Source: CAZOOK01 sp964581385
GTDB lineage: Bacteria; Pseudomonadota; Gammaproteobacteria; Nevskiales; Nevskiaceae
Assembly (NCBI GenBank): GCA_964581385.1
Contig: CAZOOK010000031.1
Location: 1 to 64,000, forward strand
Direction of reading: 5' to 3'
DNA length: 64,000 nucleotides
Shown: piece by piece, positions 17,163 to 25,879 of the stretch
Numbering within the stretch: position 1 is the stretch's first letter
Layout: each line of letters starts with the position of its first letter
Made by a program: the position numbers and the translations under genes
The notes under the pieces: model-generated
The model's input: the letters and a program-made list of their open reading frames with translations, nothing else
What the model was told of the DNA's origin: nothing
Database searches by the model: none

Positions 17163-18055
17163 AACGCGGAACCGCCGGCAAGCGGCATCTGGTCCCATCC
17201 GTAGCCGTACACGCCGTCACCGCCATCCCAGCCGCCGCCACCAACCGACCATCGGCCGGCGGAACCGCCGCTGCGCCGCGTCTGCATCCAGTCGACCGCG
17301 ATGTCGCTGCTGAAAACGCCCTCGTTGCCGTCCACGAGGCGCGCTTCCTGCACCTTTTGCTTGACGATGAGCAATTGCTCGTCGCGTATCCGCATCCCAA
17401 GCTTCGTGTCCTTGCGCGTCCATATCGGACCGGCGATCTCGCTGGCGAGGTAGGCGACGAAGGCGGCCCGGAAGAGCGGATCCCAGACGCTCGGGTAGAG
17501 CATGATCGCAGTGTAGACGCAGGTGGCAAACCGGACGTTGGTGCAGATCACCGTCCGCCCCTGCGGGCTGATGCCCTGCACCTCCCACGAGATTGACCCG
17601 CCCGGTACCGGATAGTTGAAATCGGTCTCGACGCTGAACTTCGCGGGCCGGATGCGCTGGCCGAGCGCCACCTGGCCGATGCCGGTGAGGAGTGGCGTCT
17701 GCGGTATCTGGATGTTGCCGGCGGGAACGAGCGACGCCTGATTGGCGAGGTTCCACGGCAGGAAGCGCACCTTGGCGCAGTCCTCCGGGTAGGCGTACTC
17801 GTAGATGAACCATGGATTGGGCACGACGGTGCCAACGCCCGCCGTGTTGCCGCTGGCGTCGGCGAGCAGGGTGAGCGGCGCGGTCTTGCGCGCGAAGTTC
17901 CAGTGAGCGGCGCGGAGCAACTGCATCAGGCAATTGCGGTAGGCGCGGACAATGATACGGCCTTCGTCGGACCCGTCCTCGATGTCGCCGAGCGTGATCG
18001 GCCACATGATGGCGTCGAGCGCCTGGTTGCCGATATCGGACGGAAGGTTGACCAT
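17159..18055 (-). CDS. Tail tubular protein A-like adaptor, paralogue 1
   Basis: 298 aa. The segment WFIYEYAYPEDCAKVRFLPW, preceded by a helical bundle with AHWNFARKTAPLTLL, is typical of T7 gp11-like head-tail adaptor proteins. Two further genes upstream share the same layout (WLFEYAYPDSCLKVRAV and WAYEYIYPADGIQVWEV). The C-terminal 60 residues are Gly/Trp-rich and unique to this copy. It starts at the last base of the previous gene's stop. Confidence 0.75.
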   Translation of the reverse strand: MVNLPSDIGNQALDAIMWPITLGDIEDGSDEGRIIVRAYRNCLMQLLRAAHWNFARKTAPLTLLADASGNTAGVGTVVPNPWFIYEYAYPEDCAKVRFLPWNLANQASLVPAGNIQIPQTPLLTGIGQVALGQRIRPAKFSVETDFNYPVPGGSISWEVQGISPQGRTVICTNVRFATCVYTAIMLYPSVWDPLFRAAFVAYLASEIAGPIWTRKDTKLGMRIRDEQLLIVKQKVQEARLVDGNEGVFSSDIAVDWMQTRRSGGSAGRWSVGGGGWDGGDGVYGYGWDQMPLAGGSAF

Positions 18056-18672
18056 CAGCCCTGCTCCGTCATCGCCTGCACGGTTTCACCCTGGCCCTCG
18101 ACCGCCTGCATCTTGGCGGTCTCTAGGTTGGCCAGCCCCGGCGCGAGCCGCTCGCCGAGCGCTTGCGTCAGCGCCTCGATGAAGCCGACGTCCATGGTCG
18201 CGGGGTCGGTGACGCGCCCGATGTAGACCACCAGAGCGTTCGGCACGTTGCAGAGAATGACGCGCTGCGCCGGGTTCAAGTAGTTGTCGTTGTCGATCGA
18301 GAAGATGTTGTCCTGCGGATCGACGTTCGGGAAGAAGAGCGGCGTCGGCTTGACCGCGCGCACCTTCAGGCAGGAGTCCGGATAGGCGTACTCGAACAGC
18401 CAGTTCACCGGCGGATTGACCGTCGGGTCCCACGGATTGACGCCGGGGATGTAGCTGTCGGGCGCGCTTTTCAGCAGCGTGAGAACGGCGTTCCGCTGGG
18501 CAAAGCCCGGGTTCATCTTCCGCAGGAGCTCGTCGCGAGTTTGCCCGTAAATGTTGAGGGCCAATTGCGCGGCCGCGGAGCCGTCGTAGAGGCTCGCCAC
18601 CTCCTGCCGCCAGCCGATACGGACCAACGAGGCATTCACAATATCGGCGGCCGTGGTGCTGCTGCTTGGCAT
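18055..18672 (-). CDS. Tail tubular protein A-like adaptor, paralogue 2
   Basis: 205 aa. The N-terminal helix pattern ADIVNASLVRIG resembles paralogue 3 (ADIVNQAIQLIG). Then comes a LLRKMNPGFAQRNAVLTLL helix and the hallmark WLFEYAYPDSCLKVRAVKP. The C-terminal helix carries ALTQALGERLAPGLA, equivalent to FREAVVRTLASALSLALAG in paralogue 3. An adaptor connecting portal to nozzle is the family role. Which copy forms the main ring cannot be told from sequence. Confidence 0.72.
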   Translation of the reverse strand: MPSSSTTAADIVNASLVRIGWRQEVASLYDGSAAAQLALNIYGQTRDELLRKMNPGFAQRNAVLTLLKSAPDSYIPGVNPWDPTVNPPVNWLFEYAYPDSCLKVRAVKPTPLFFPNVDPQDNIFSIDNDNYLNPAQRVILCNVPNALVVYIGRVTDPATMDVGFIEALTQALGERLAPGLANLETAKMQAVEGQGETVQAMTEQG

Positions 18673-18685
18673 TCAGGCCGCCTCG

Positions 18686-19252
18686 TCAGTTCCGCCTCTG
18701 CGCCCCGATCTGCGTAAATGTCCCGCCCGACTCTAGCATCGATTGGGCAAGATCGGGCTTGCCGGCAAGGGCAAGCGAAAGAGCGCTCGCCAGCGTTCTT
18801 ACCACGGCCTCCCGGAACAAACTATTCCAGGTGTTTTCGTTGGGGTTGTTGTTGTAGACGCACTGCGCCGGCGAGAGGTTGGTGCGGATGACACGCGCCT
18901 GCGATCCGGCGACGATCGCGTTGGCCTCGATCCAGTTGATCGGGATCGGATCGTTCAGGTCGATGCCCGACGTCGGCATGACCTCCCAGACCTGAATTCC
19001 GTCCGCGGGGTAGATGTACTCGTAGGCCCACGGGTAGGGCGCCGGGTTGCCCGTAGGGTTGAGCACGGCGGTGCTGCGGGCGAAGTCCCACTCGAACTCC
19101 CGCCCGACAGTGGCAACGGTCGGCCCATACAGAAAAGACGCCGCAATGCCGGCCGGCGAGGTGTCAAACGTCGGGAACACCCCGGTCACGGCGGGCTGAT
19201 TATCGCCGATGAGCTGGATCGCCTGATTGACGATATCCGCCGAGGTGACCAT
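18686..19252 (-). CDS. Tail tubular protein A-like adaptor, paralogue 3
   Basis: 188 aa, first of three tandem related genes in transcription order. It starts ADIVNQAIQLIGDNQPAV, contains FEWDFARSTAVLNPTG and WAYEYIYPADGIQVWEV, and ends with an amphipathic helix. Spacing to the next copy is 13 bp. Divergence between copies is high, so the duplications are old or the copies were acquired separately. Confidence 0.72.
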   Translation of the reverse strand: MVTSADIVNQAIQLIGDNQPAVTGVFPTFDTSPAGIAASFLYGPTVATVGREFEWDFARSTAVLNPTGNPAPYPWAYEYIYPADGIQVWEVMPTSGIDLNDPIPINWIEANAIVAGSQARVIRTNLSPAQCVYNNNPNENTWNSLFREAVVRTLASALSLALAGKPDLAQSMLESGGTFTQIGAQRRN

Positions 19253-19261
19253 GCGGATTCT

Positions 19262-21013
19262 CTACGGGCTGTTGAACTCGGTGACGATCACCAGGCCGGC
19301 GCTGCCGGCGCCCCCGGCGGCCGTGCCACCGCCATTAAATGATATGCCGCCGTTTCCACCCGCGCCAAACCCTTGTCCTGCGGCGCCGGCCGTTGATGCA
19401 ACGACACTCCTGTTTGCTGGTGCGCCGCCGAAAGGACCGGCTCCCCCTGCGCCAACCTTCGCAATGATGTTGGTGGCAGCCGCCTGCCACCCGTCACCCC
19501 CGGCATTGCCGACTGTCGTTACATCCCCTGTCCCAGCAACGCCACCAGCGCCGAAAGCCCCAAGATTCGATCCGTTGGCCCCGGAGCCGGATGCCCCGCC
19601 TTTGCCAATGCACAAAGCCCCAAGCGACGTGTCGCCGCCAGCCGCGCCTGCGTTATTACCAGCCGACCCGCCAGTGCCCGCCGCCCCTATGGTGACGGCC
19701 TTAGACGCTCCTATGTCAGACGCCGACACCCTTTTAATTGACAGACTGCCGCCGCCTCCACCACCAGCCCCCACTGCGCTGCCAGCGGCGGCGTTTGCCG
19801 CGCCACCGCCTCCGCCACCGCCACCAACGCACTGAACGATCGCATAGAGCATCTTGGCGTTCGGCGTGTAGGTGCCGGACGCGGTGAATTTCTGAATCGT
19901 GACGCTGCCGATCGTGCCGCTGGCCGTGATCGCGCCCGTCGAGAACGTCAGGCCCGATCCAAGGTTCGCCAGCACCGTCGTGCCGCTGACCGTCAGGCCG
20001 TTGCCGAGCGTGTACGACTGCCAGTCGGTGCCGTCCGACACGAGCAGGTTATTGGCGGACCCGGACGAGGTGAGGTGCGTGCCGCCCTTCGCCGTCGTGA
20101 TCGCCGTGCCGCTCCACACACCGCTCGCGACCGTGCCCGTGGCCGTGATGTTCGCCTGCACCGCCGCCGGCAGCGTGCTCGAGATGGACGGTGCGCCGGC
20201 GCCGCTGGTGATCAGCACGCCGTTGTTGGCCGTCGCCAGCCCCGCCACCGTCGCTGCCGATCCCGGGTAATAGGCGAGCTGGTTGGTCGTGCCGGCCGTG
20301 ACCGTGCCGGAGCCGCCGCCCGTCGTGCAAGGGCCGCCCGCATCGACGAAGTTGCCGGAGCTGATCGAGACACAATCGCCGTTGGTGAGCGACCCGGTGG
20401 ACGTGGCAAAGGCGGTGGTCGTGCCTGTCCGCGTGCCGACCGCGATTGCGTTGGTCCCATTGCCGATAAGCGGCGCGTTGGAAGTGAAGCTGAGTGCGCC
20501 CGTCCCGCCGAGTGTCACCGGGACCGTCGTCAGTGAGATGACGCCGCTGGTGATGACCAGCGGGGACGCCGCGCTGAGCGTCAGGTTCTGGGGGACGCCA
20601 TTGACGAGAAACTGCAGCGGCAGAGGTGTCGCTCCGCCGGCCGCGCCGTAAGAGAGCAGGCCGCCTCCCTGGGCGTTCGGTGACAGGCAGAGATAGTGGT
20701 AGCCGGTCGAATTCGTGGTCGGTGCATCGTAGTCGCAGATGTTCTCGCCGTTCGGGCCAGTCCCGGCATTGGCGTAGGGCGCCGTGCCGGTACCGCGTAC
20801 CACCGACAGGATCTCGCTGAGGCCAAGGCCGACCGCGCCGCCGCCTGCCGGTCCGCTGTCCTGCACGACCGGCTGCTGCGAGCCTTGCCCGACGTACATC
20901 GGCGCATGGCCTGGGGTCGTCGGCCCGCCCTGCAGGATGACCGTCTGCGCCATCGCCGCAGTCGAAAGAGCCATCGCGGCGAGGAAGGAAAGGATGGAAC
21001 GACCGAACCGCAT
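19262..21013 (-). CDS. Signal-peptide-bearing tail fibre/adhesin with C-terminal Gly-rich module
   Basis: 583 aa. Residues 1-22 form a Sec signal peptide: Arg-containing n-region, LSFLAAMALSTAAMA core, AMA-Q cleavage. Residues about 150-380 are Ser/Thr/Gly-rich beta repeats typical of tail fibres. From about 372 there is a conserved module beginning FTASGTYTPNAKML, with QCVGGGGGGG and LCIGKGG, ending in a Gly-rich sandwich like phage adhesin tips. The same module occurs in 25121-25879. A secretion signal is unexpected for a virion protein. Receptor binding is the likely role. Confidence 0.75.
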   Translation of the reverse strand: MRFGRSILSFLAAMALSTAAMAQTVILQGGPTTPGHAPMYVGQGSQQPVVQDSGPAGGGAVGLGLSEILSVVRGTGTAPYANAGTGPNGENICDYDAPTTNSTGYHYLCLSPNAQGGGLLSYGAAGGATPLPLQFLVNGVPQNLTLSAASPLVITSGVISLTTVPVTLGGTGALSFTSNAPLIGNGTNAIAVGTRTGTTTAFATSTGSLTNGDCVSISSGNFVDAGGPCTTGGGSGTVTAGTTNQLAYYPGSAATVAGLATANNGVLITSGAGAPSISSTLPAAVQANITATGTVASGVWSGTAITTAKGGTHLTSSGSANNLLVSDGTDWQSYTLGNGLTVSGTTVLANLGSGLTFSTGAITASGTIGSVTIQKFTASGTYTPNAKMLYAIVQCVGGGGGGGGAANAAAGSAVGAGGGGGGSLSIKRVSASDIGASKAVTIGAAGTGGSAGNNAGAAGGDTSLGALCIGKGGASGSGANGSNLGAFGAGGVAGTGDVTTVGNAGGDGWQAAATNIIAKVGAGGAGPFGGAPANRSVVASTAGAAGQGFGAGGNGGISFNGGGTAAGGAGSAGLVIVTEFNSP

Positions 21014-21061
21014 GGCGACCTCGCTAGGCGTTGAACCGTATAGTGGCGGACGCAGGCGAGG

Positions 21062-21418
21062 CTAGTAGATGCCGATCATCTTGCCAACGCCGCCCTCTGG
21101 CTTGTCGGCTGGTTTAACGTCCTCGTCGTCACCGCCAAGGATGCCCATGTCCTCGATCTGGGCCTCGATGCGATAGCACTTACCGTCCGGCCCGTCGTTG
21201 CACGATACCGAGGTCACCCGGGCCAGACCCTGCAGCATGAAGGTACCGCCTACCGTCGCATCCGTCGGATCGATGCCGAGCTTCTCGATCTCGTCGTCCG
21301 TCAGGCAGATGCGAAGCCCGTAGGGATAATCCGGCTTGTTCGGCATGGCGATAGGCATCGGCGCATCGAGCTTCGACTCGTCGTCGAGTTCCATCGACTG
21401 CATGGGGATGAGGGCCAT
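21062..21418 (-). CDS. Capsid staple-like protein
   Basis: 118 aa acidic protein. The core PDYPYGLRICLTDDEIEKLG, then GGTFMLQGLARVTSVSCND and IEAQIEDMGI, matches the small beta protein family annotated as capsid staple in tailed phages: YPYG, LdddeleKLG, then a v.a...V.s.S strand pattern. It lies among structural genes but outside the core capsid block. No membrane or signal segment. Confidence 0.6.
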   Translation of the reverse strand: MALIPMQSMELDDESKLDAPMPIAMPNKPDYPYGLRICLTDDEIEKLGIDPTDATVGGTFMLQGLARVTSVSCNDGPDGKCYRIEAQIEDMGILGGDDEDVKPADKPEGGVGKMIGIY

Positions 21419-21429
21419 CGATGCGCTCC

Positions 21430-21843
21430 CTAGACCGGTGGCGTGGGGCCAGCGGCACCCGGCGCCTGCGGCTCGCCAGCAGCACCCGGGACTGCGGCCG
21501 GACCGGAACCGGCGGCACCAAGCTCGGCGTCGTTCGCCGTGTTCATGGTCCCGATTTCCTTCTCGTGCCGGGCTGCCATCTGGCGCATCGCCTCGCGGTG
21601 GTTGCCATGGAGGTCGCGGCGCTCGGTCTCATGCCGCTTGTGCATGTCCGCGCGGGCCTTGGCGTGCCGACCGTGGACGCTTTCCTTGCCCTCGGCCTTG
21701 GGGTCCTTCTCCTCGGCCTTCTTTTCGGCAGCGGGCTCTTTCTTCTCCTCGGCCGCGCCCTCGGGCTTCTTCTCCTCCGGCTTCGACTCGGATTTCTTGC
21801 CGCCGTACATGCGCTCGCGTCTGGTGCTCTTTTCGTCGGCCAT
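21430..21843 (-). CDS. Highly charged Lys/Glu/Pro-rich hypothetical protein, 137 aa
   Basis: The N-terminal third is a Lys/Glu/Ala/Pro repeat (KKPEGAAEEKKEPAAEKK). The centre is a His/Arg/Met-rich amphipathic helix (HAKARADMHKRHETERRDLH). The tail is Gly/Pro/Ala-rich. The composition indicates a disordered protein with a coiled-coil middle. No family recognised. It sits in a run of four very small basic or charged genes inside the fibre cluster. Confidence 0.65.
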   Translation of the reverse strand: MADEKSTRRERMYGGKKSESKPEEKKPEGAAEEKKEPAAEKKAEEKDPKAEGKESVHGRHAKARADMHKRHETERRDLHGNHREAMRQMAARHEKEIGTMNTANDAELGAAGSGPAAVPGAAGEPQAPGAAGPTPPV

Positions 21844-21847
21844 CGGA

Positions 21848-22015
21848 TTAACCCTTCGCCATCTTGGCTGCTGATCTCGGGTAGAGGCGAGCGCGGCGAT
21901 CCCCGAATGCTCGCTTCGGGTCCGGCTCAGTAACGCCCTTGCTGCGGAAGTCGTCTCCCTTGCGGGAGTCCGGCGCCGCCTTCTGGATCCACTTCTTCTT
22001 CGGCTTGTCGGCCAT
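21848..22015 (-). CDS. Small basic hypothetical protein, 55 aa
   Basis: ATG 22015 is preferred over an upstream in-frame start at 22060 because GAGG lies nine bases before it. Lys/Arg-rich, opening MADKPKKKWIQKA. Similar short basic proteins recur in alphaproteobacterial phages next to the EKQRALFYS protein. Role unknown. Confidence 0.6.
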   Translation of the reverse strand: MADKPKKKWIQKAAPDSRKGDDFRSKGVTEPDPKRAFGDRRARLYPRSAAKMAKG

Positions 22016-22052
22016 CGGCTTCGTCCTCGATGCAGCGTCGGCGAGCGTCAGA

Positions 22053-22244
22053 CTAGCCATTGCCCCGGCTGCGCTTGTGCTTGTACATCCGCTCCGCCCG
22101 GGTGCCGACGCGCTCCGGCAGCTTGCCCGGCTTGTCGTCGGCGATCATCTTCTTCGCAGTCTCTTGGGAGACGCCACCGGCGCCTCCCTTCTTCGATCCG
22201 GCGCTGTAGAACAGCGCCCGCTGCTTTTCCGAACGGAACGGCAC
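22053..22244 (-). CDS. Small conserved phage protein (SEKQRALFYS type), 63 aa
   Basis: GTG start overlaps the stop of the fibre gene upstream (TAGTG). The opening PFRSEKQRALFYSAGSKKGG is a widespread phage small-protein motif (PFKSExQRRfm). The rest is basic. Function is unknown to me. Confidence 0.6.
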   Translation of the reverse strand: MPFRSEKQRALFYSAGSKKGGAGGVSQETAKKMIADDKPGKLPERVGTRAERMYKHKRSRGNG

Positions 22245-23557
22245 TATAGCTCGGCCGATGCCTGGATGGATCCGGTCGGCGAACCGGTGCCCGCATCCCA
22301 GAACCAGCCAGCCGTACCCGCCGCCGGCCCGCCCGCCGAGGACGCGCAGTCAATGAGCACGCCCGTCGTGGACGGACCAAACCCGGTGACGGTCGCCGAG
22401 GTGGTGAGGCCCGTGCAGGCAAAGCCGGAGGTCGACGCGGCCTGCGCGCTGGCAAGAAAGCCGGTCGCGTAGGTCATCGTCGGAGCGACGCGCATGTTCT
22501 GCGGGAACTTCACAAAGCAGTTCGAGATGCTCGTCGTCGACGAAATGCACTCGCCTTCGACGATCTTCGAGGTCGAGCTTTCAGTGATCTGGTAGAAATA
22601 GCGCAACTGAAGCATGGTCTCGACGCCCTGAAGGCGTCGGTCGAATGCGGCGCACTGCACCGTGCCGGCCGTGGTGCCGCACACCTGTCCGACCGTGGTC
22701 GAGACGCTGGCAGCGAGCGACGAATTGCGCACCAGTTGGAGGCCGGCGAGCGCGATATAGTCGTTCGTGCCGGCGGTGCCGACCGGGGTCCAGCAGATCG
22801 CTACGCCGATCTCGGTCGCGGTTGTCGGGATGGTCGCGATCGCTGCATAACGGCCATTGACGGTGCTGATCGGAATGACAGCCGCCGTCGCGTTGGCCTG
22901 CCCGGTCCAGCCGGAACCGCCGCCACCGCCGGCATTGATGCCGAAGGCCATCTTGGCGATGCCTTCGTCGACGCCGGTGCCAGTGACGATGTAGGCAGTG
23001 ATGTTCGAGCTCGCCGCCGAGAAGTTGGCGCCGGCTACCGCATGGAAGTCGAATTCGGCGGTCTGGCCCTGGAACTGGTATGAGTTGGCCGTTTCCACCG
23101 CCTGTGCCATGCATACCGGAATGACGCCAGTCTGTCCGGAGGTGCGGGCCATTTTGAAGGCATAGGGATAGGCGCTCGCCGGAAGGTCTGCGGCGGTCGA
23201 GTCGCGCGAGACGGTCATCGCCGTCGCGGTGCCAGACCAGTAGGCAAAGCGGTCCGGGCCACCATAGGTCGTGGTCGTGGTGACGCTGGAGCCGGTGGTG
23301 CCGCGCTGCCAAAGATTGGTGGCTGCGTCGCCGCCGATGAGCGCATTGCCCTTGGTCGGGAGCGACCCGTTGTAGCCGGCGAGCGTGAGCGCGCTGGCGT
23401 AGACGTTGCCGGCCTGCGCATTGCCGCCAACGACATCCTGGAAGAGATCGGTCGGCCCGACGATCGAGACCTGCGGAGGCGCGGCATTTGCCGGAACGAT
23501 GGGCGCGAGGATGAGGGCAATGGCTGCCGCAAGGCTCGCGAGACGGTTCAGTTTCAT
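22244..23557 (-). CDS. Signal-peptide-bearing tail fibre-like protein
   Basis: 437 aa from ATG 23557, with AGGAG nine bases upstream; an ATG two codons earlier at 23563 is also possible. The signal peptide is AAIALILAPIVPANA, cleaved at ANA-A. The body has the layout of tail-fibre ligand domains: a TNLWQRGTTGSS segment, FAYWSG, FDFHAVAGANFS with jelly-roll-like strands, a Gly-rich loop, and a C-terminal part with LQLRYFYQITESST as in many fibre proteins. Second of the cluster of secreted-type fibres. Confidence 0.7.
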   Translation of the reverse strand: MKLNRLASLAAAIALILAPIVPANAAPPQVSIVGPTDLFQDVVGGNAQAGNVYASALTLAGYNGSLPTKGNALIGGDAATNLWQRGTTGSSVTTTTTYGGPDRFAYWSGTATAMTVSRDSTAADLPASAYPYAFKMARTSGQTGVIPVCMAQAVETANSYQFQGQTAEFDFHAVAGANFSAASSNITAYIVTGTGVDEGIAKMAFGINAGGGGGSGWTGQANATAAVIPISTVNGRYAAIATIPTTATEIGVAICWTPVGTAGTNDYIALAGLQLVRNSSLAASVSTTVGQVCGTTAGTVQCAAFDRRLQGVETMLQLRYFYQITESSTSKIVEGECISSTTSISNCFVKFPQNMRVAPTMTYATGFLASAQAASTSGFACTGLTTSATVTGFGPSTTGVLIDCASSAGGPAAGTAGWFWDAGTGSPTGSIQASAEL

Positions 23558-23589
23558 GGTCATTTCTCCTCGAATTGTCCCGGCCGCGA

Positions 23590-23922
23590 TCAGCCGATGA
23601 TGCCGTAATTGTACGTCCCCGTATCACCCGCGACGCCGCCGACGGTAAAGCCGGTGCCGGGCGTGATCGTCAGCACGTTTGGGGCCGTCGGACTTATCGT
23701 CCCGCCGACCGTTTTAAGGGTGAAGATGATGAGCGAGCCAGCTTTGACGCGGGCGTCTGCGACGGTGACCGGGGTGGCGCCGTTCAGCACGAAGGTGCCG
23801 CCGCCAACCGGCAGGGACGTGACTTCTGGACCGCCGTTGTCGATCGGCATGACGCCGGGCTTCGCCGCGGTGATGGCGGGCAGGCCGCCGGTGAGGATCG
23901 TCTGGCCTGGCTGCACGGTCAT
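23590..23922 (-). CDS. Small beta-rich structural protein, 110 aa
   Basis: No signal peptide. The second half (VKAGSLIIFTLKTVGG, then GTGFTVGGVAGDTGTYNYGII) matches a short beta domain often found alone or at the end of phage head-fibre, decoration and tail proteins. It lies between two fibre genes and is probably a virion accessory protein. Confidence 0.6.
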   Translation of the reverse strand: MTVQPGQTILTGGLPAITAAKPGVMPIDNGGPEVTSLPVGGGTFVLNGATPVTVADARVKAGSLIIFTLKTVGGTISPTAPNVLTITPGTGFTVGGVAGDTGTYNYGIIG

Positions 23923-24014
23923 CGGTCAGTTCCTTTCAAAGCGAGCGTGGCACCTATACCACGGATATTCCTGTTGCGGGAGAGCGCCCGAACATCAAGC
24001 GGAGCGCAATCCGC

Positions 24015-25124
24015 CTAGCATGCATTGATGTCGATGCCCGTACTGCCTGGACTCAGATAGTAGGGGCTGGCAAGAAAGCGCACGGTGTTGCCGCAGACCA
24101 TTCCATTGTAATTACCGGACTGCATGGCAATGCCACCGGTGTTCGTGTACGGGGACGGCATATTGCTTTTGAAGCTGTTGCCGGAAATCGTAAAATCGGC
24201 AACGCCATAAATGCTTATGCCGTAGCCGGGGGATCCGATGATCGTGAACACATTATCGTTGAAATTCGCCTGTTGCAGCCAGGTTATATTCGCGGGGTGC
24301 TGCGTCACGCTGATGCCGTAGCCGGCAGCTATTCCGATCTGGTTGCCAATCACTTGGAAATTGAAAAAGTTCCATGGGTTGGTGGCGGGCGGTGTCAGGG
24401 CTACTGCGGCGGCGACGGTCCCCTCGATTGAGTTGCCGTCGATTACGATGTCGGAGCCTCCCGGAACAGCCGCGAAGACACCGCGATAGCCGTAGGCCGC
24501 GCCTAGAATTTTGTTGTTGGTGACGCGAAGCCCGTCGCCGCTTTCCTGGTAAATGGCCGTGTAGTTTCCGGAGCAACAAAAAAGGCTGTCGATGATACGA
24601 TTGTCGCCGGCATCGTAGTTGTAATGGTTGGCGATATGGATGCCCTCGTGCGTGACAGACTGTGCCCAGAGATCATCGACGATCCAATATGCCGCCGCGT
24701 CCATCTTGATGCAGTCATAGAGGCTGACACAGCGCATGTGCAGGAATGAACTGCGATAATTGTTGTTTCCGGGAGCGGTCACATAAATGGCTGCCCCGGC
24801 GGTCTGAGTGTGCCCGCTCGCCGGCTGAATAGTGAAGTCGCGAAAGGTATCGCTGTAAACAGTGTTGACGTAGAATCCGTTCTGCGTCGTCGAACCCAAG
24901 GTGACGATCGCGCTCTGATTCTCGTTTCCGTAGATGGCAAGACCGCAGGTAATGTTGACCGCCGCCCCGAGCGCGTAGGTCTGCGCGCCGAGGTGGACGA
25001 AGTGGTCGCTGGCGCAAGCGGTGTTGACCGCAGCCTGCATTTCGACGTCGGTGTAGGGACTGGCGACCTCAGTCGCGAGGGCCGGTGAGGCGAATAGAAG
25101 AAGGGCTGCGAGAAGTCTCTTCAT
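24015..25124 (-). CDS. Signal-peptide-bearing right-handed beta-helix protein
   Basis: 369 aa. Residues 1-17 are a Sec signal (LLAALLLFASPALA, cleaved ALA-T). The rest has the periodic short strands of a pectate-lyase-like parallel beta-helix (GLRVTNNKILGAAYG, IVIDGNSIEGTV, FQVIGNQIGIAAGYGISV, FTISGNSF), as in phage tailspikes with polysaccharide-degrading or -binding activity. GC is lower than in its neighbours. The start overlaps the stop of the Gly-rich gene by four bases. Enzymatic activity cannot be judged from sequence alone. Confidence 0.75.
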   Translation of the reverse strand: MKRLLAALLLFASPALATEVASPYTDVEMQAAVNTACASDHFVHLGAQTYALGAAVNITCGLAIYGNENQSAIVTLGSTTQNGFYVNTVYSDTFRDFTIQPASGHTQTAGAAIYVTAPGNNNYRSSFLHMRCVSLYDCIKMDAAAYWIVDDLWAQSVTHEGIHIANHYNYDAGDNRIIDSLFCCSGNYTAIYQESGDGLRVTNNKILGAAYGYRGVFAAVPGGSDIVIDGNSIEGTVAAAVALTPPATNPWNFFNFQVIGNQIGIAAGYGISVTQHPANITWLQQANFNDNVFTIIGSPGYGISIYGVADFTISGNSFKSNMPSPYTNTGGIAMQSGNYNGMVCGNTVRFLASPYYLSPGSTGIDINAC

Positions 25125-25879
25125 CTTACGTACTCCGTGATGATTACGATTCCCGCCGTGCCCACGCCCCCCGAAACACTGGTCGCCGAGTTAATTCCGA
25201 ACCCCCCGCTTCCTCCCGAGCAAAACCCTGACGCAGCATTTCCGACGACTGTACCCGTAGAAAACGAAACGACACCCCTCCCACCACCCCCATAGGCACA
25301 ACTTCCTCCCGCGCCGCTACCACTTCCCGCAGTTATGATCGTTCCTCCGAACCCGGTGAACCCAGGCGCCCCGGTTGCGGCAACATCGCCGGTCCCTGCG
25401 ACGCCGCCCAGCCCACCAGTGCCGGCGAGGACCGTAGCCGCATTGGCGAAGCCTCCGCCCGAACCGCCTTTGCCTATGCAAAGCGTGCCGACAGACGTGT
25501 CACCCCCGCCATTACCTGGATTGGCCCCGGCCGTTCCGGCGGTCCCCGCCGCCCCTATGGTGACGGTTTGCGAAGCCCCGACCGTAGCGGCAGAAACAGT
25601 TACGCGACTATAGCTTCCCGCTCCTCCTCCGCCCGCTCCGTTAGTATCCGCAACGGCCCCTAGAACGCCTCCGCCTGCGCCGCCCCCACCGACACATTCG
25701 ATAACCGCTGAAAACATCCCAGCGGTAGGAGTGTACGTTCCACTGCCAGTGAACACCTGCTTGACTACGGCGCTAATCGTGGAGGAACTCGCTCCACCGC
25801 TGGTCGTGATGATGACCGCCTTGGCGGGGAGAGCCGCGAAGGCAAGCGCGAGAAGTCCGAAGAGGATGCGCTTTATCAC
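25121..25879 (-). CDS. Signal-peptide-bearing Gly-rich adhesin module protein
   Basis: 252 aa. Signal peptide residues 1-21 (FGLLALAFAALPAKA, cleaved AKA-V), then directly the module seen at the end of 19262-21013: FTGSGTYTPTAGMF, ECVGGGG, VTIGAAGTAG, GGDTSVGTLCIGKGG, IVIITEY. It is effectively a stand-alone, exportable copy of the fibre-tip module. ATGA overlaps with both neighbours show a tightly coupled operon. Confidence 0.72.
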   Translation of the reverse strand: MIKRILFGLLALAFAALPAKAVIITTSGGASSSTISAVVKQVFTGSGTYTPTAGMFSAVIECVGGGGAGGGVLGAVADTNGAGGGGAGSYSRVTVSAATVGASQTVTIGAAGTAGTAGANPGNGGGDTSVGTLCIGKGGSGGGFANAATVLAGTGGLGGVAGTGDVAATGAPGFTGFGGTIITAGSGSGAGGSCAYGGGGRGVVSFSTGTVVGNAASGFCSGGSGGFGINSATSVSGGVGTAGIVIITEYVR

